A DNA stretch of 64,000 nt, taken from [Haemophilus] ducreyi (GTDB taxonomy: Bacteria > Pseudomonadota > Gammaproteobacteria > Enterobacterales > Pasteurellaceae). Shown here piece by piece: positions 36,968 through 46,113 of the stretch; the stretch's first letter is position 1; each line of letters opens with the position of its first letter. The position numbers and the translations under genes are program-made. The stretch spans positions 62,001 through 126,000 of the forward strand of contig NZ_FOJC01000005.1 in the NCBI RefSeq assembly GCF_900109315.1. The letters are read 5' to 3'. The notes beneath the pieces are model-generated. The model was not told the DNA's origin. It ran no database searches and worked only from the letters and a program-made list of their open reading frames with translations.

Positions 36968-37285
36968 ATGAAAAAATCTATTTTAGCATTAGTATTAGGC
37001 ACAACATTCACATTAGCTGCATGCGATAAACCACAAGTTGAAGAAATGAAACAAACGGTAACAGACACTGCAGCAAACACAAAAGCAATTGTAGTAGAAA
37101 AGGCGGGTGATATGAAAGAATCAGCTAACGAAATGAAAGACGCAGCAAAAGCAAAATTGGAAGACATGAAAGAAGCTGCTGCTGATAAAAAAGCCGAGAT
37201 GGCTGAAAAGAAAGATGAGATGAAAGAAAAAATGGACACCGCAGCTGATGCAATGAAAGAAAAAGTGGACGAAATGAAAAAATAA
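36968..37285 (+). CDS. Small lipoprotein with 11-residue amphipathic repeats
   Basis: A 105-residue protein with a lipoprotein signal MKKSILALVLGTTFTLAAC (Cys19) and a mature part made almost only of Lys, Glu, Asp, Ala and Met. From residue 26 it can be read as seven 11-residue units (EMKQTVTDTAA, NTKAIVVEKAG, DMKESANEMKD, AAKAKLEDMKE, AAADKKAEMAE, KKDEMKEKMDT, AADAMKEKVDE). That 11-mer period is seen in LEA group 3, apolipoprotein-like and YtxH-like helices. Good ribosome site ACAAGGAAAAAC. Function unknown; an extended periplasmic helix is likely. Long antisense frames opposite it are a by-product of the biased codons. Confidence 0.8.
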   Translation: MKKSILALVLGTTFTLAACDKPQVEEMKQTVTDTAANTKAIVVEKAGDMKESANEMKDAAKAKLEDMKEAAADKKAEMAEKKDEMKEKMDTAADAMKEKVDEMKK

Positions 37286-37336
37286 GCTGAAAAATAATCA
37301 CTGCTAATTCATTTTCCAATAAAACTCCTTACTTAG

Positions 37337-37379
37337 CCCCTAAATTGAATAATAACATTCAATTTAGGGGAATTTTTAT
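37337..37379. terminator. Bidirectional terminator
   Basis: CCCCTAAATTGAAT (37337-37350) pairs with ATTCAATTTAGGGG (37357-37370), then AATTTTTAT. Lies between the convergent lipoprotein and peptidase genes. Confidence 0.9.
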
Positions 37380-37419
37380 ATTCAACTCAGCGAAAAAGAC
37401 CGCTTATCGCGGTCATTTA

Positions 37420-39471
37420 TTACCAAATACGAATTCGTTCCGCATCATTTCGATACATTTTATCACCCAATTTTGTATTAAATGCTCGATGGAACCCACT
37501 AATATTTAAGATTGGTGCATAAGCACGGAATTGACCCGGTGCGTGAGGATCACTTTTCACTTGGTGAGTCAGTGCCTGTACTGTAGCTTTATGCCGCCAA
37601 GAACGTGTCCAGCTCATAAAGAAACGCTGATCACTGCTTAGATTCTCAATCATTGGTGTAATACCGTGATCTTGTTCGTACAATTTTAATGCATCATACG
37701 CAATACTTAAACCGCCCAAATCAGCAATATTTTCACCTAGCGTGAAGCGCCCATTTACATACACTTTTGGTGCAACTTCAAATTGATTAAATTGTGCGAC
37801 TAATCGATCTGCTAATGCTTCAAACTTTTTACGATCATCTGAAGTCCACCAATCCTTTAGATTGCCCTCACCATCAAATTTAGAACCGCTATCATCAAAG
37901 CCGTGCGTAATTTCATGGCCAATAATTGCACCAATCGCGCCAAAATTAACTGCCGGATCAGTATAAACATCATAAAGTGGCGCTTGTAGAATACCGGCAG
38001 GAAATACAATTCTATTCATCAATGGATTGTAAGAAGCATTGACGATTTGAGGTAACATTCCCCATTCATTTAAATCAACTGGCTTACCTATTTTTGTTAA
38101 ATTCTCTTGATAGGCCCATTTTGCTACAGCCCGCATATTATCGTACAAGGTTCCGCCTTCACTGACCGTTTTAAGTTGCAAAGCGGAATAATCACGCCAT
38201 TTATTTGGGAACCCCACTTCAACAATAAATTTATCTAATTTCTCACTTGCTTTTTTCTTCGTTTCCGGCGACATCCAATCCAATTTTTCAATACGACGAT
38301 GGTACGCCTTAATTAAGTAATCCGCCATTTCTAGTAGATCATTTTTAGCTGTTTGCGGAAAGAATTTTTCTACATAAAATTGTGCAAACTCTTGCCCTAA
38401 CCAACTATTCACGATCCCTAATGCCCGTTTATCTAACGGACGTTGTTGCTTCTGACCAACCAATTTTTTACCATAAAACGCAAACTTCATATCATCTAGC
38501 TTTTTATGCAAATAACCCGCATTTTCAGAAAGTGTTTTAAATAACAGATAATCTTTAATGACGGCTAATTTTTGTGGATTGATTAATTTATCTAATGCGT
38601 GGAAATAACGTGGCTCCCATAAAATGACTTCTTCTGTATTTACCCCCACGGCTTTTAAATAATCAGCTAAATTAATATGTTGACTCAAGTTGGCTAAATC
38701 TTTCATTGTCACAGGATTATAGCGTTTTTGCATATCCCGCTCTTCTTCGTTAGTGAACAACGTATTCGCCATTTCTTTTTCATACGCCACAATAGCTGCA
38801 GCACTTGCGGTTGGATTTGGCACCTTGGCAATAGTTAAAATCTGACGAATGTAATCCTGATATTGCGCTAAAGTCGCCCGATTTTCTGGCGTATCTTTCT
38901 GAAAATAATCATTACTTAGCCCTAAATCACTATTTGCTAAATAAACCGCGTTCTGACGTGAATTTTTTAAATGTGCAAAAACTGACCAAACTATTAAATT
39001 ATCATTCCCCTCTTTCGCTTCATCAATTAAATAGCGCGTTAAATCTGCAAACGTATGAATAGCATTAATTTTATCTAAATCGGCTTGTATTGGCGTTAAC
39101 GCAAGTTGTTCACGCGCATCTAAATCAGTATATGTTTGATAAAGTGCTTTTAATCGCTTTGCACGCGCATCATTGGCTAATTTCGGATCATTAATGACCG
39201 CTTGTAATAAATTAATTGAGCGCTTCTCATTTAAATCCGCTAATTCTGCTAAGGTTCCCCATGAAGTACGATCGGCTGGAATTTGTGCATTTACTAACCA
39301 TTTACCATTCACATAGCGAAAGAAATCTTGCTGAGGAGCAACAGCGCTATCCACACCTTCAGTCAAGGTACTATGATAAGTCGTCTGATGGCTACACGCA
39401 GTTATACTGCCTGCGACCGCTGAAAATATTAATGTTCTACATAGCATTGTAGATTTTGAAAATTTTTTCAC
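37420..39471 (-). CDS. pepO: M13-family zinc metallopeptidase, lipoprotein (PepO/neprilysin-like)
   Basis: Envelope endopeptidase of 683 residues. It has the zinc motif IGHEITHGFDD, the third ligand in GENIADLGGLSIAYDAL, and NASYNPLMNRIVFPAGILQ upstream of it, the order seen in M13 proteins. The last residues (ERIRIW) replace the usual CxxW. I chose a GTG start at 39471 (MKKFSKSTML) because AAGGAAAAACAA sits just before it; it gives a lysine-rich start and a lipobox ending SITAC (Cys26). The longer ATG at 39528 has no ribosome site. Confidence 0.9.
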   Translation of the reverse strand: MKKFSKSTMLCRTLIFSAVAGSITACSHQTTYHSTLTEGVDSAVAPQQDFFRYVNGKWLVNAQIPADRTSWGTLAELADLNEKRSINLLQAVINDPKLANDARAKRLKALYQTYTDLDAREQLALTPIQADLDKINAIHTFADLTRYLIDEAKEGNDNLIVWSVFAHLKNSRQNAVYLANSDLGLSNDYFQKDTPENRATLAQYQDYIRQILTIAKVPNPTASAAAIVAYEKEMANTLFTNEEERDMQKRYNPVTMKDLANLSQHINLADYLKAVGVNTEEVILWEPRYFHALDKLINPQKLAVIKDYLLFKTLSENAGYLHKKLDDMKFAFYGKKLVGQKQQRPLDKRALGIVNSWLGQEFAQFYVEKFFPQTAKNDLLEMADYLIKAYHRRIEKLDWMSPETKKKASEKLDKFIVEVGFPNKWRDYSALQLKTVSEGGTLYDNMRAVAKWAYQENLTKIGKPVDLNEWGMLPQIVNASYNPLMNRIVFPAGILQAPLYDVYTDPAVNFGAIGAIIGHEITHGFDDSGSKFDGEGNLKDWWTSDDRKKFEALADRLVAQFNQFEVAPKVYVNGRFTLGENIADLGGLSIAYDALKLYEQDHGITPMIENLSSDQRFFMSWTRSWRHKATVQALTHQVKSDPHAPGQFRAYAPILNISGFHRAFNTKLGDKMYRNDAERIRIW

Positions 39472-39709
39472 TTGTTTTTCCTTATATTTATTAAAAATTG
39501 ATAGTTTACTTTCGGCAAAAGATAGCAAAATCTGCCTAAAATTACACTGCTTATAACATATAAAAAACGAAAATAGTTATAAAATTTTATAAATTTTGCA
39601 TTTTACCCTTGAAGCATTCATTTTTGACCTTATTTAGTATGCCGTCTAAGTAGGAAATAAATCCTACGACTGTTTAACAAATACTTACAAGAAAAATTGT
39701 GATAAATGT

Positions 39710-39737
39710 CTTGAAAAATAGCAAATAGACACCATCT
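39710..39737 (+). promoter_or_regulatory. Heat-shock (sigma-32) promoter of dnaK
   Basis: CTTGAAA (39710-39716), 13-bp spacer, CACCATCT (39730-39737), against consensus CTTGAAA-N13/14-CCCCATNT. It lies about 60 bp before the dnaK ATG. The rest of the 326-bp gap from pepO is AT-rich, with a GTAGGA/TCCTAC inverted repeat at 39650-39667 of unknown role. Confidence 0.85.
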
Positions 39738-39797
39738 TGTAAGAAATATTACTGAAAATGTAATAACACCAATTTATATTCGGAGGAATTAAAGATT

Positions 39798-41702
39798 ATG
39801 GGTAAAATTATCGGTATTGACTTAGGTACAACAAACTCGTGTGTAGCAGTAATGGACGGTGACAAACCTCGCGTATTAGAAAATGCCGAAGGCGCTCGTA
39901 CAACACCATCAATTATTGCTTATACAGATAAAGAAACTTTAGTCGGTCAACCTGCAAAACGTCAAGCAATTACTAATCCAAAAAACACATTATTTGCTAT
40001 AAAACGTTTAATCGGTCGCCGTTTTACAGATAATGAAGTTCAACGCGATATTGAAATTATGCCATTTGAAATTACTAAAGCAGACAATGGCGATGCCTGG
40101 GTAAATGTTAAAGGCGACAAATTAGCGCCACCACAAATTTCTGCTGAAGTCTTGAAAAAAATGAAAAAAACTGCAGAAGATTTCTTGGGTGAACCTGTTA
40201 CTGAAGCAGTTATTACAGTCCCTGCTTACTTTAATGATGCTCAACGTCAAGCGACTAAAGATGCGGGTAGAATTGCAGGTTTAGAAGTAAAACGGATTAT
40301 CAACGAACCAACTGCCGCGGCACTTGCTTATGGTTTAGACTCCAAAAAAGAAAACCAAATTATCGCAGTATATGACTTAGGTGGTGGTACATTCGATATT
40401 TCAATTATCGAAATAGATAATTTCGATGGCGAACAAACATTTGAAGTTCGTGCTACAAATGGTGATACGCATTTAGGTGGTGAAGACTTTGATAACCGTG
40501 TAATCAATTACTTAGTGGAAGAATTCCAAAAAGAACAAGGCGTTGATTTACGTAACGATCCAATGGCAATGCAACGGGTCAAAGAAGCAGCAGAAAAAGC
40601 AAAAATAGAACTTTCTTCTGCACAAGAAACTGAAGTGAATTTACCATACATCACTGCAGATGCGACGGGTCCAAAACACTTAAATATCAAAGTAACACGT
40701 GCAAAATTAGAAGCATTAGTTGAAGATTTAGTCAGTCGTTCATTAGAGCCATTAAAAACCGCTTTAGCAGATGCAGGTTTATCTGTCAGCGAAATCAACG
40801 ACGTTATCCTCGTTGGTGGTCAAACACGTATGCCATTAGTACAGAAAAAAGTGGCTGACTTCTTTGGCAAAGAGCCTCGTAAAGATGTCAATCCTGATGA
40901 AGCGGTTGCTATCGGTGCAGCTGTGCAAGGTGGTGTGTTAGCGGGTGATGTAACAGATGTACTTTTATTAGATGTAACACCATTATCGTTAGGTATTGAA
41001 ACAATGGGCGGGGTAATGACAAGTCTAATTGAAAAAAATACCACTATCCCAACGAAAAAATCGCAAGTGTTCTCAACAGCCGAAGATAACCAATCAGCAG
41101 TAACCATTCACGTGTTACAAGGTGAACGTAAACGTGCTGCAGACAATAAATCTTTAGGTCAATTTAACCTTGAAGGTATTAATCCTGCACCTCGTGGTAT
41201 GCCACAAATCGAAGTGACATTTGATATTGATGCGAATGGTATTATCAATGTATCAGCAAAAGATAAAAACACTGGTAAAGAACAACAAATTAAAATTCAA
41301 GCATCTTCAGGCTTAAGCGATGAAGAAGTAGAACAAATGGTTCGTGATGCAGAAGCTAATGCTGAGTCAGATCGTCAATTTGAAGAACTAGTTCAAACTC
41401 GTAATCAAGCTGATAGTATTGCACACGCTACACGTAAACAAATCAGTGAAGCAGGTGATGCACTAACGGCTGAAGATAAAGCAAAAATTGAAACTGCATT
41501 AGCTGAATTAGAAACCGCAGCCAAAGGTGAAGATAAAGCTGAAATTGAAGCCAAAATTGAAGCCGTAATCAAAGCATCAGAACCATTAATGCACGCTGCT
41601 CAAGCTAAGGCACAAACTAATCAAGCAGGTGAACAACAATCTTCTGCAAAAGATGACAGTGTTGTAGATGCTGAATTTGAAGAAGTGAAAGAGAATAAAT
41701 AA
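39798..41702 (+). CDS. dnaK: Chaperone protein DnaK (Hsp70)
   Basis: ATP-driven chaperone, cytoplasmic. The 634-residue protein has the ATPase domain ([38 protein letters not shown]), the linker [16 protein letters not shown], the substrate-binding domain and the C-terminal EEVKENK-type tail. GGAGGAATTAAAGATT precedes the ATG. A terminator stands between it and dnaJ. Confidence 0.98.
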   Translation: MGKIIGIDLGTTNSCVAVMDGDKPRVLENAEGARTTPSIIAYTDKETLVGQPAKRQAITNPKNTLFAIKRLIGRRFTDNEVQRDIEIMPFEITKADNGDAWVNVKGDKLAPPQISAEVLKKMKKTAEDFLGEPVTEAVITVPAYFNDAQRQATKDAGRIAGLEVKRIINEPTAAALAYGLDSKKENQIIAVYDLGGGTFDISIIEIDNFDGEQTFEVRATNGDTHLGGEDFDNRVINYLVEEFQKEQGVDLRNDPMAMQRVKEAAEKAKIELSSAQETEVNLPYITADATGPKHLNIKVTRAKLEALVEDLVSRSLEPLKTALADAGLSVSEINDVILVGGQTRMPLVQKKVADFFGKEPRKDVNPDEAVAIGAAVQGGVLAGDVTDVLLLDVTPLSLGIETMGGVMTSLIEKNTTIPTKKSQVFSTAEDNQSAVTIHVLQGERKRAADNKSLGQFNLEGINPAPRGMPQIEVTFDIDANGIINVSAKDKNTGKEQQIKIQASSGLSDEEVEQMVRDAEANAESDRQFEELVQTRNQADSIAHATRKQISEAGDALTAEDKAKIETALAELETAAKGEDKAEIEAKIEAVIKASEPLMHAAQAKAQTNQAGEQQSSAKDDSVVDAEFEEVKENK

Positions 41703-41752
41703 TCCTTCACGCCCTCTCTATTTTGCAACAGTTAAGATGGGGGAAAGCAAGT

Positions 41753-41780
41753 AAAAGGGCGTGGCAACACGCCTTTTTTA
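41753..41780 (+). terminator. Terminator after dnaK
   Basis: GGCGTG (41758-41763) and CACGCC (41768-41773) with a GCAA loop and T-run. It separates dnaK from dnaJ, so dnaJ partly depends on read-through or on its own promoter (TATACT at 41889-41894). Confidence 0.8.
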
Positions 41781-41928
41781 ATGTTTTTGTTGTATGATCA
41801 GCCCAATGGTCAGAAAGACTTACGGTTTATTCAAGTTAATCTGATCGAATCTCATTCATTATTCATCAACTTGATTTTATTAGTGCAGTATACTCGCGAT
41901 TAAATCAGCAAATAATCAATATATTATT

Positions 41929-43062
41929 ATGGCAAAAAAAGACTACTATGAAGTCCTTGGCTTACAGAAAGGCGCAACAGAAAAAGATATTAAACGTGCT
42001 TACAAACATTTAGCGGCAAAATACCACCCTGATAAAAACCAAGGCAGTAAAGATTCAGAAGAAAAATTTAAACAAATTACTGAAGCATACGAAATATTAA
42101 CCGATGATCAAAAACGTGCCGCTTATGATCAATACGGTCACGCTGCTTTTGAGCAAGGTAGCGGTAACGGTGGTTTTAATGGCTTCGGTGGCGGGTTTGG
42201 TGGCTTTGAAGATATCTTTAGTGAAATGTTTGGTGGTGGGTTTGGTGGCGGAAGTCGCCGTCAACACGTAGTACGTGGCCAAGACTTACGTTACGATATT
42301 GAAATTTCACTTGAAGAAGCCGTCAAAGGCTGTAAAAAAGATATCCGCCTTTCTACCCTAGCAGAATGTGATAATTGTCACGGCACAGGAGCAGAAGCGG
42401 GAACTAAAGTAGAAAATTGTCCGCATTGTCACGGTGCCGGTCGTATTCGTCGTCAACAAGGCTTCTTTGTCACTGAAGCAATCTGTCCAAGTTGTCACGG
42501 CACAGGTAAGAAAATTGAGAAACCTTGCCATTCTTGCCACGGCGATGGTCGGGTACAAAAAGCGAAAAATTTATCCGTGACTATTCCTGCCGGTGTAGAT
42601 ACAGGTAACCAATTACGCTTATCAGGCGAAGGAGAAGCGGGTGAAAATGGTGCGCCTGCTGGCGATTTATATGTTGTGATTCACGTACGTGAACATAATA
42701 TTTTCACACGCGATGGTGCCAACCTCTATTGTGAAGTACCGATTAGTTTTAGCATGGCCGCATTAGGTGGTGAAATTGAAGTACCAACTTTAGATGGTAA
42801 ACTCAAACTCAAAATTCCTACAGAAACACAAACGGGTAAATTATTCCGTGTACGAGGAAAAGGCGTCGTGAGCCCGCGTGGTGGATATGCTGGCGATTTA
42901 ATTTGTAAAGTTGTAGTGGAAACTCCAGTTCAATTGAATGAAGAACAAAAAGAGTTACTACGCCAACTTGAAATAAGTTTGGACGGTAAAGCAAATCATC
43001 GCCCGCAACAAGCCGGTTTTCTAGACAGTGTTAAAAACTTTTTCACTCATCTCGGTAAATAA
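41929..43062 (+). CDS. dnaJ: Chaperone protein DnaJ (Hsp40)
   Basis: Co-chaperone that loads substrates on DnaK and stimulates its ATPase. The 377-residue protein has a J domain with YHPDKNQG, a glycine/phenylalanine-rich linker (about 75-110), four CxxCxGxG zinc repeats ([32 protein letters not shown]) and C-terminal beta domains. The ATG has no recognisable Shine-Dalgarno. A TATACT box about 35 bp upstream may give a short own transcript. Confidence 0.97.
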   Translation: MAKKDYYEVLGLQKGATEKDIKRAYKHLAAKYHPDKNQGSKDSEEKFKQITEAYEILTDDQKRAAYDQYGHAAFEQGSGNGGFNGFGGGFGGFEDIFSEMFGGGFGGGSRRQHVVRGQDLRYDIEISLEEAVKGCKKDIRLSTLAECDNCHGTGAEAGTKVENCPHCHGAGRIRRQQGFFVTEAICPSCHGTGKKIEKPCHSCHGDGRVQKAKNLSVTIPAGVDTGNQLRLSGEGEAGENGAPAGDLYVVIHVREHNIFTRDGANLYCEVPISFSMAALGGEIEVPTLDGKLKLKIPTETQTGKLFRVRGKGVVSPRGGYAGDLICKVVVETPVQLNEEQKELLRQLEISLDGKANHRPQQAGFLDSVKNFFTHLGK

Positions 43063-43063
43063 T

Positions 43064-43097
43064 AAAAAGCCTCATTCATAGAATGAGGCTTTTTTAT
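43064..43097 (+). terminator. Terminator after dnaJ
   Basis: AAAAAGCCTCATTC (43064-43077) pairs with GAATGAGGCTTTTT (43081-43094), 3-nt loop and T-run. Confidence 0.92.
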
Positions 43098-43113
43098 TTA
43101 GTGATCGTTACTT

Positions 43114-43145
43114 GCGGTCGTAAAATTGATTTCATTTACGACCGC
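43114..43145 (-). terminator. Hairpin after ptrA with uptake-sequence arms
   Basis: GCGGTCGTAAA (43114-43124) pairs perfectly with TTTACGACCGC (43135-43145). The arms hold the GCGGTC half of the uptake sequence. It lies just past the ptrA stop and probably ends that transcript, although no strong T-run follows. Confidence 0.6.
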
Positions 43146-43158
43146 TGGTTGCTATACA

Positions 43159-46113
43159 TTAGTAAAATTTAACTGAGAATTCTTTTTGTAATGCTTCAAT
43201 ACTTTCTATTTTCTGATAGTCTTGCAAGATTACGCTGTCTGCTGCAGTTGCTTTTGTGCCTAATGCTTGGCTAATAAATGACAATCCTTTCTGTTCAATA
43301 ACAGCCCGCTGATAAAATTCAATAATATCTTGTTTCGTTAATTTTTTAACAGTAGCAATACTTTTCGCAAGGTGGTCAAATTGATTATTTTTGCGGTAAA
43401 CATCAAACATAAATAGCGAAAACTCTTGCGCTAAAGATTCGGGCTTACGTGCTAGTTTTTCAACTAAACTTGTTTGATAACGTTTGAATTCTTCATCAGT
43501 TAAAGCATTCAATTTATCCGCCGATTCTTTAAAGAAACGCATATTATGTTGCATAATACCTGCTGGCGTGGTGTTTGGACTTTGTACCATAAAACGTAAA
43601 CCGGATGTTTTACCCATTTGTACATTCGTCGCATAAACAACATAGCCAAGCTGTTTCTTCGTTCGTAAATCATCAAAATACCAACGGCTAATAATATCAC
43701 TTAATAACCGTGATCGGATAGAACCATCTAACTCATCATAGCCTTTAGCTAAATAAGTTACATTTAACGCATTATCCTCATGAGGGACGGTTTGTACATA
43801 ATTAAACTTGCGCTCGCTCTCATTTAAATCAAGATAACGTGCTTTACCTAACTCAAGATTGCGATTCTGTACCACTTCATTCACGTGTTGCACAAGTTGT
43901 TTAACCTGTGAATCATCTAAATTCCCCACAGATAACACATTTACACCGGTTGGTTTACTTAATACTTTTTCACGTATCGCTTTAATATCTGCTAAAGTAA
44001 TCTCATTAATCACTTTACGCTGTTTGTCTTCTTCAAAATAAGGATAATCAGCAAAATTTGATAAGATACGATTCGTTTGTTCTAAACTATTGGCTTTATT
44101 TTTACGCGCCAATGCTTCAAGTACTCTTTCTTTCGCTTGGGCTAGGAATTCTTCTGTCAATTTAAACTGTTTGAATTTAGTTAAAGTATCCTGCACTAAT
44201 TTTGCTAAATGTTGCGTATAACCACTGACATTAATCGCGATCCCATTTGCCGAAATGTCTAAACTAGTTTGCATACCGGCTACGGAAGATTGAAAATCAA
44301 GTTCGTTTTGTGCCAAGTTATTCATATAACCAAGTAAGGTGGCACTGATATATTGCTTTAAGTCATCCTCTTTTGGCATAATCGAAAAATTAATTGAAAT
44401 ACGCGCTTTAGGATCATTAGCAAAATATTGACTTGGCATTGCATAAATCACTTTGCCTTTATCCGATTCAATTACTTTAGGAAAGTTACGTTCATCTGTT
44501 GGCTCAATCAAACTAAAATCCGTGGCAAAATATGGATTTAATGCCGGCAACTTCAAGCTAGGGTTGTGACTGAAATCCAACCATTTCGCTTTTTGAACAT
44601 CTGTAAATTTGGCAATAGAATAGCCCGCTTCAAAGTAAGGCGTTTTTTTATCCGTTTTGGCCTGTTCATAAACTAAAATAATACGTGCATTATCCAATGT
44701 CATTTCATTTAATTTGGCTTTGATTGCCTCAACATCCATTTTATCAACCAGATATTCTGCGTCTAAAATATGTTCAATCGGATAATGTAGCATTTGCTCC
44801 GCTAATGCTTCAATATAATAACCATCTTTTTCTACTTGTAAGTGTTGAAAATCCTGTTTTAAACTTTCTCTCACTTCATTGAAATAACTCTCTTGAATAC
44901 CGTCTTTTTTTATCTGTTCAAGTTGTTGAAAAACAAGTGAAATGATTTGATCTTTATGGACTAGGCCTTTATCCGTTAAATCTATATAAATCGTGAAGCT
45001 ACCACGATTACGACTTACATTCGGACTAGCACCTGCCGCAATGCCACTGTCTGACAGACCTTGTTTGATCAAATAATCCGATAAGGTTCCTGCCGTATGA
45101 TTATTGAGTACATAGGCTAAATACTCACCGGTTTTATTCGCAAATTTCGCTTCATCATTTTGCATATCAAAAGAAATACTCAATAATTTTGTCGGCTTAA
45201 CGGGCTTATACTCAATCCACACACCTTTATCTGTTGGGCGGAAAAAAGGCTCTTCAACGGTAGACACACTCAAATTTTTATTTTGCATTTTCCCTAACGT
45301 TTTAGCCGCTAATGTTGCCAATTGCTCAATAGATTGATTTGAATAAAGCACCGCTTTCACTAAGTTGGCAGAATAATGAGTGTGATAAAACTTCTCTAAT
45401 TCAGCATGTAGTTTACTGTTTGGTTTATCTGATAGGGTTTCGTTATTACCCACCGTAAATTTCGTGATTGGATGCGCAGGATTAGCTGTAGCTAAATTAA
45501 CACTTTGGATTAAATGCCCATCATTTGATTTAGCACGGATCATTTCAGCATTAACGGCATTAACTTCTTTTTTACCATTACTTTCTGATAAAAGCGGTTG
45601 TGCAAACGTATCTGCTAATCTTGTTACTGCTTCAGCAAAAGCATCATTATTTACTTCTAGATAATATGCCGTGCGATCAGGCGAGGTAGATGCGTTATTA
45701 TAGCCACCATTTTTATTTAAAAATTTATCTAAACTATTCGTTTCGGGATAGGCTTTTGATCCCATCAAGATCATATGTTCTAAATAATGTGCTAGGCCTT
45801 GCTGTTCGATTGGATCTTCCATTGAACCAATAGGTAAAGCAAGCGACATCAGTGATTTATTCGCTTTTTCGTCAGAAATTAATAGAACCGTCATACCATT
45901 AGCAAGCTCAATCGCTTGATAAATTGCGGTATCGTTTGGGCTCTTATTTATAGTTTGCTTAATAAAAGAAAAATCAGCCATATTTGGCATTGTTTGTACT
46001 GAATTAGCGGTCTGATTTGGTAAATCATTAGCAAATGTCGGGTTCATCACTGCTAATGTGAAATAGGAACAGAGCGCATAACGGACTGATTGTGCAATAA
46101 AATTCTTTTTCAT
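43159..46113 (-). CDS. ptrA: Pitrilysin-type periplasmic zinc protease (protease III)
   Basis: M16A metallopeptidase degrading small proteins and peptides in the periplasm. The 984-residue protein has a signal-peptide-like N-terminus ending near NPTFAND, the inverted zinc motif HYLEH (His109-His113) in GLAHYLEHMILMGSKAYP, and the second glutamate region near NAVNAEM. The remaining three M16 domains fill the length. Its ATG overlaps the recC stop (ATGA). E. coli has recC-ptrA-recB-recD; here recB and recD do not follow. Confidence 0.93.
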   Translation of the reverse strand: MKKNFIAQSVRYALCSYFTLAVMNPTFANDLPNQTANSVQTMPNMADFSFIKQTINKSPNDTAIYQAIELANGMTVLLISDEKANKSLMSLALPIGSMEDPIEQQGLAHYLEHMILMGSKAYPETNSLDKFLNKNGGYNNASTSPDRTAYYLEVNNDAFAEAVTRLADTFAQPLLSESNGKKEVNAVNAEMIRAKSNDGHLIQSVNLATANPAHPITKFTVGNNETLSDKPNSKLHAELEKFYHTHYSANLVKAVLYSNQSIEQLATLAAKTLGKMQNKNLSVSTVEEPFFRPTDKGVWIEYKPVKPTKLLSISFDMQNDEAKFANKTGEYLAYVLNNHTAGTLSDYLIKQGLSDSGIAAGASPNVSRNRGSFTIYIDLTDKGLVHKDQIISLVFQQLEQIKKDGIQESYFNEVRESLKQDFQHLQVEKDGYYIEALAEQMLHYPIEHILDAEYLVDKMDVEAIKAKLNEMTLDNARIILVYEQAKTDKKTPYFEAGYSIAKFTDVQKAKWLDFSHNPSLKLPALNPYFATDFSLIEPTDERNFPKVIESDKGKVIYAMPSQYFANDPKARISINFSIMPKEDDLKQYISATLLGYMNNLAQNELDFQSSVAGMQTSLDISANGIAINVSGYTQHLAKLVQDTLTKFKQFKLTEEFLAQAKERVLEALARKNKANSLEQTNRILSNFADYPYFEEDKQRKVINEITLADIKAIREKVLSKPTGVNVLSVGNLDDSQVKQLVQHVNEVVQNRNLELGKARYLDLNESERKFNYVQTVPHEDNALNVTYLAKGYDELDGSIRSRLLSDIISRWYFDDLRTKKQLGYVVYATNVQMGKTSGLRFMVQSPNTTPAGIMQHNMRFFKESADKLNALTDEEFKRYQTSLVEKLARKPESLAQEFSLFMFDVYRKNNQFDHLAKSIATVKKLTKQDIIEFYQRAVIEQKGLSFISQALGTKATAADSVILQDYQKIESIEALQKEFSVKFY

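Noticed and set aside
36943-37319. Open frames antisense to the small 11-mer lipoprotein
   Set aside because: They arise from the biased Lys/Glu/Ala codons of the real gene; no ribosome sites.
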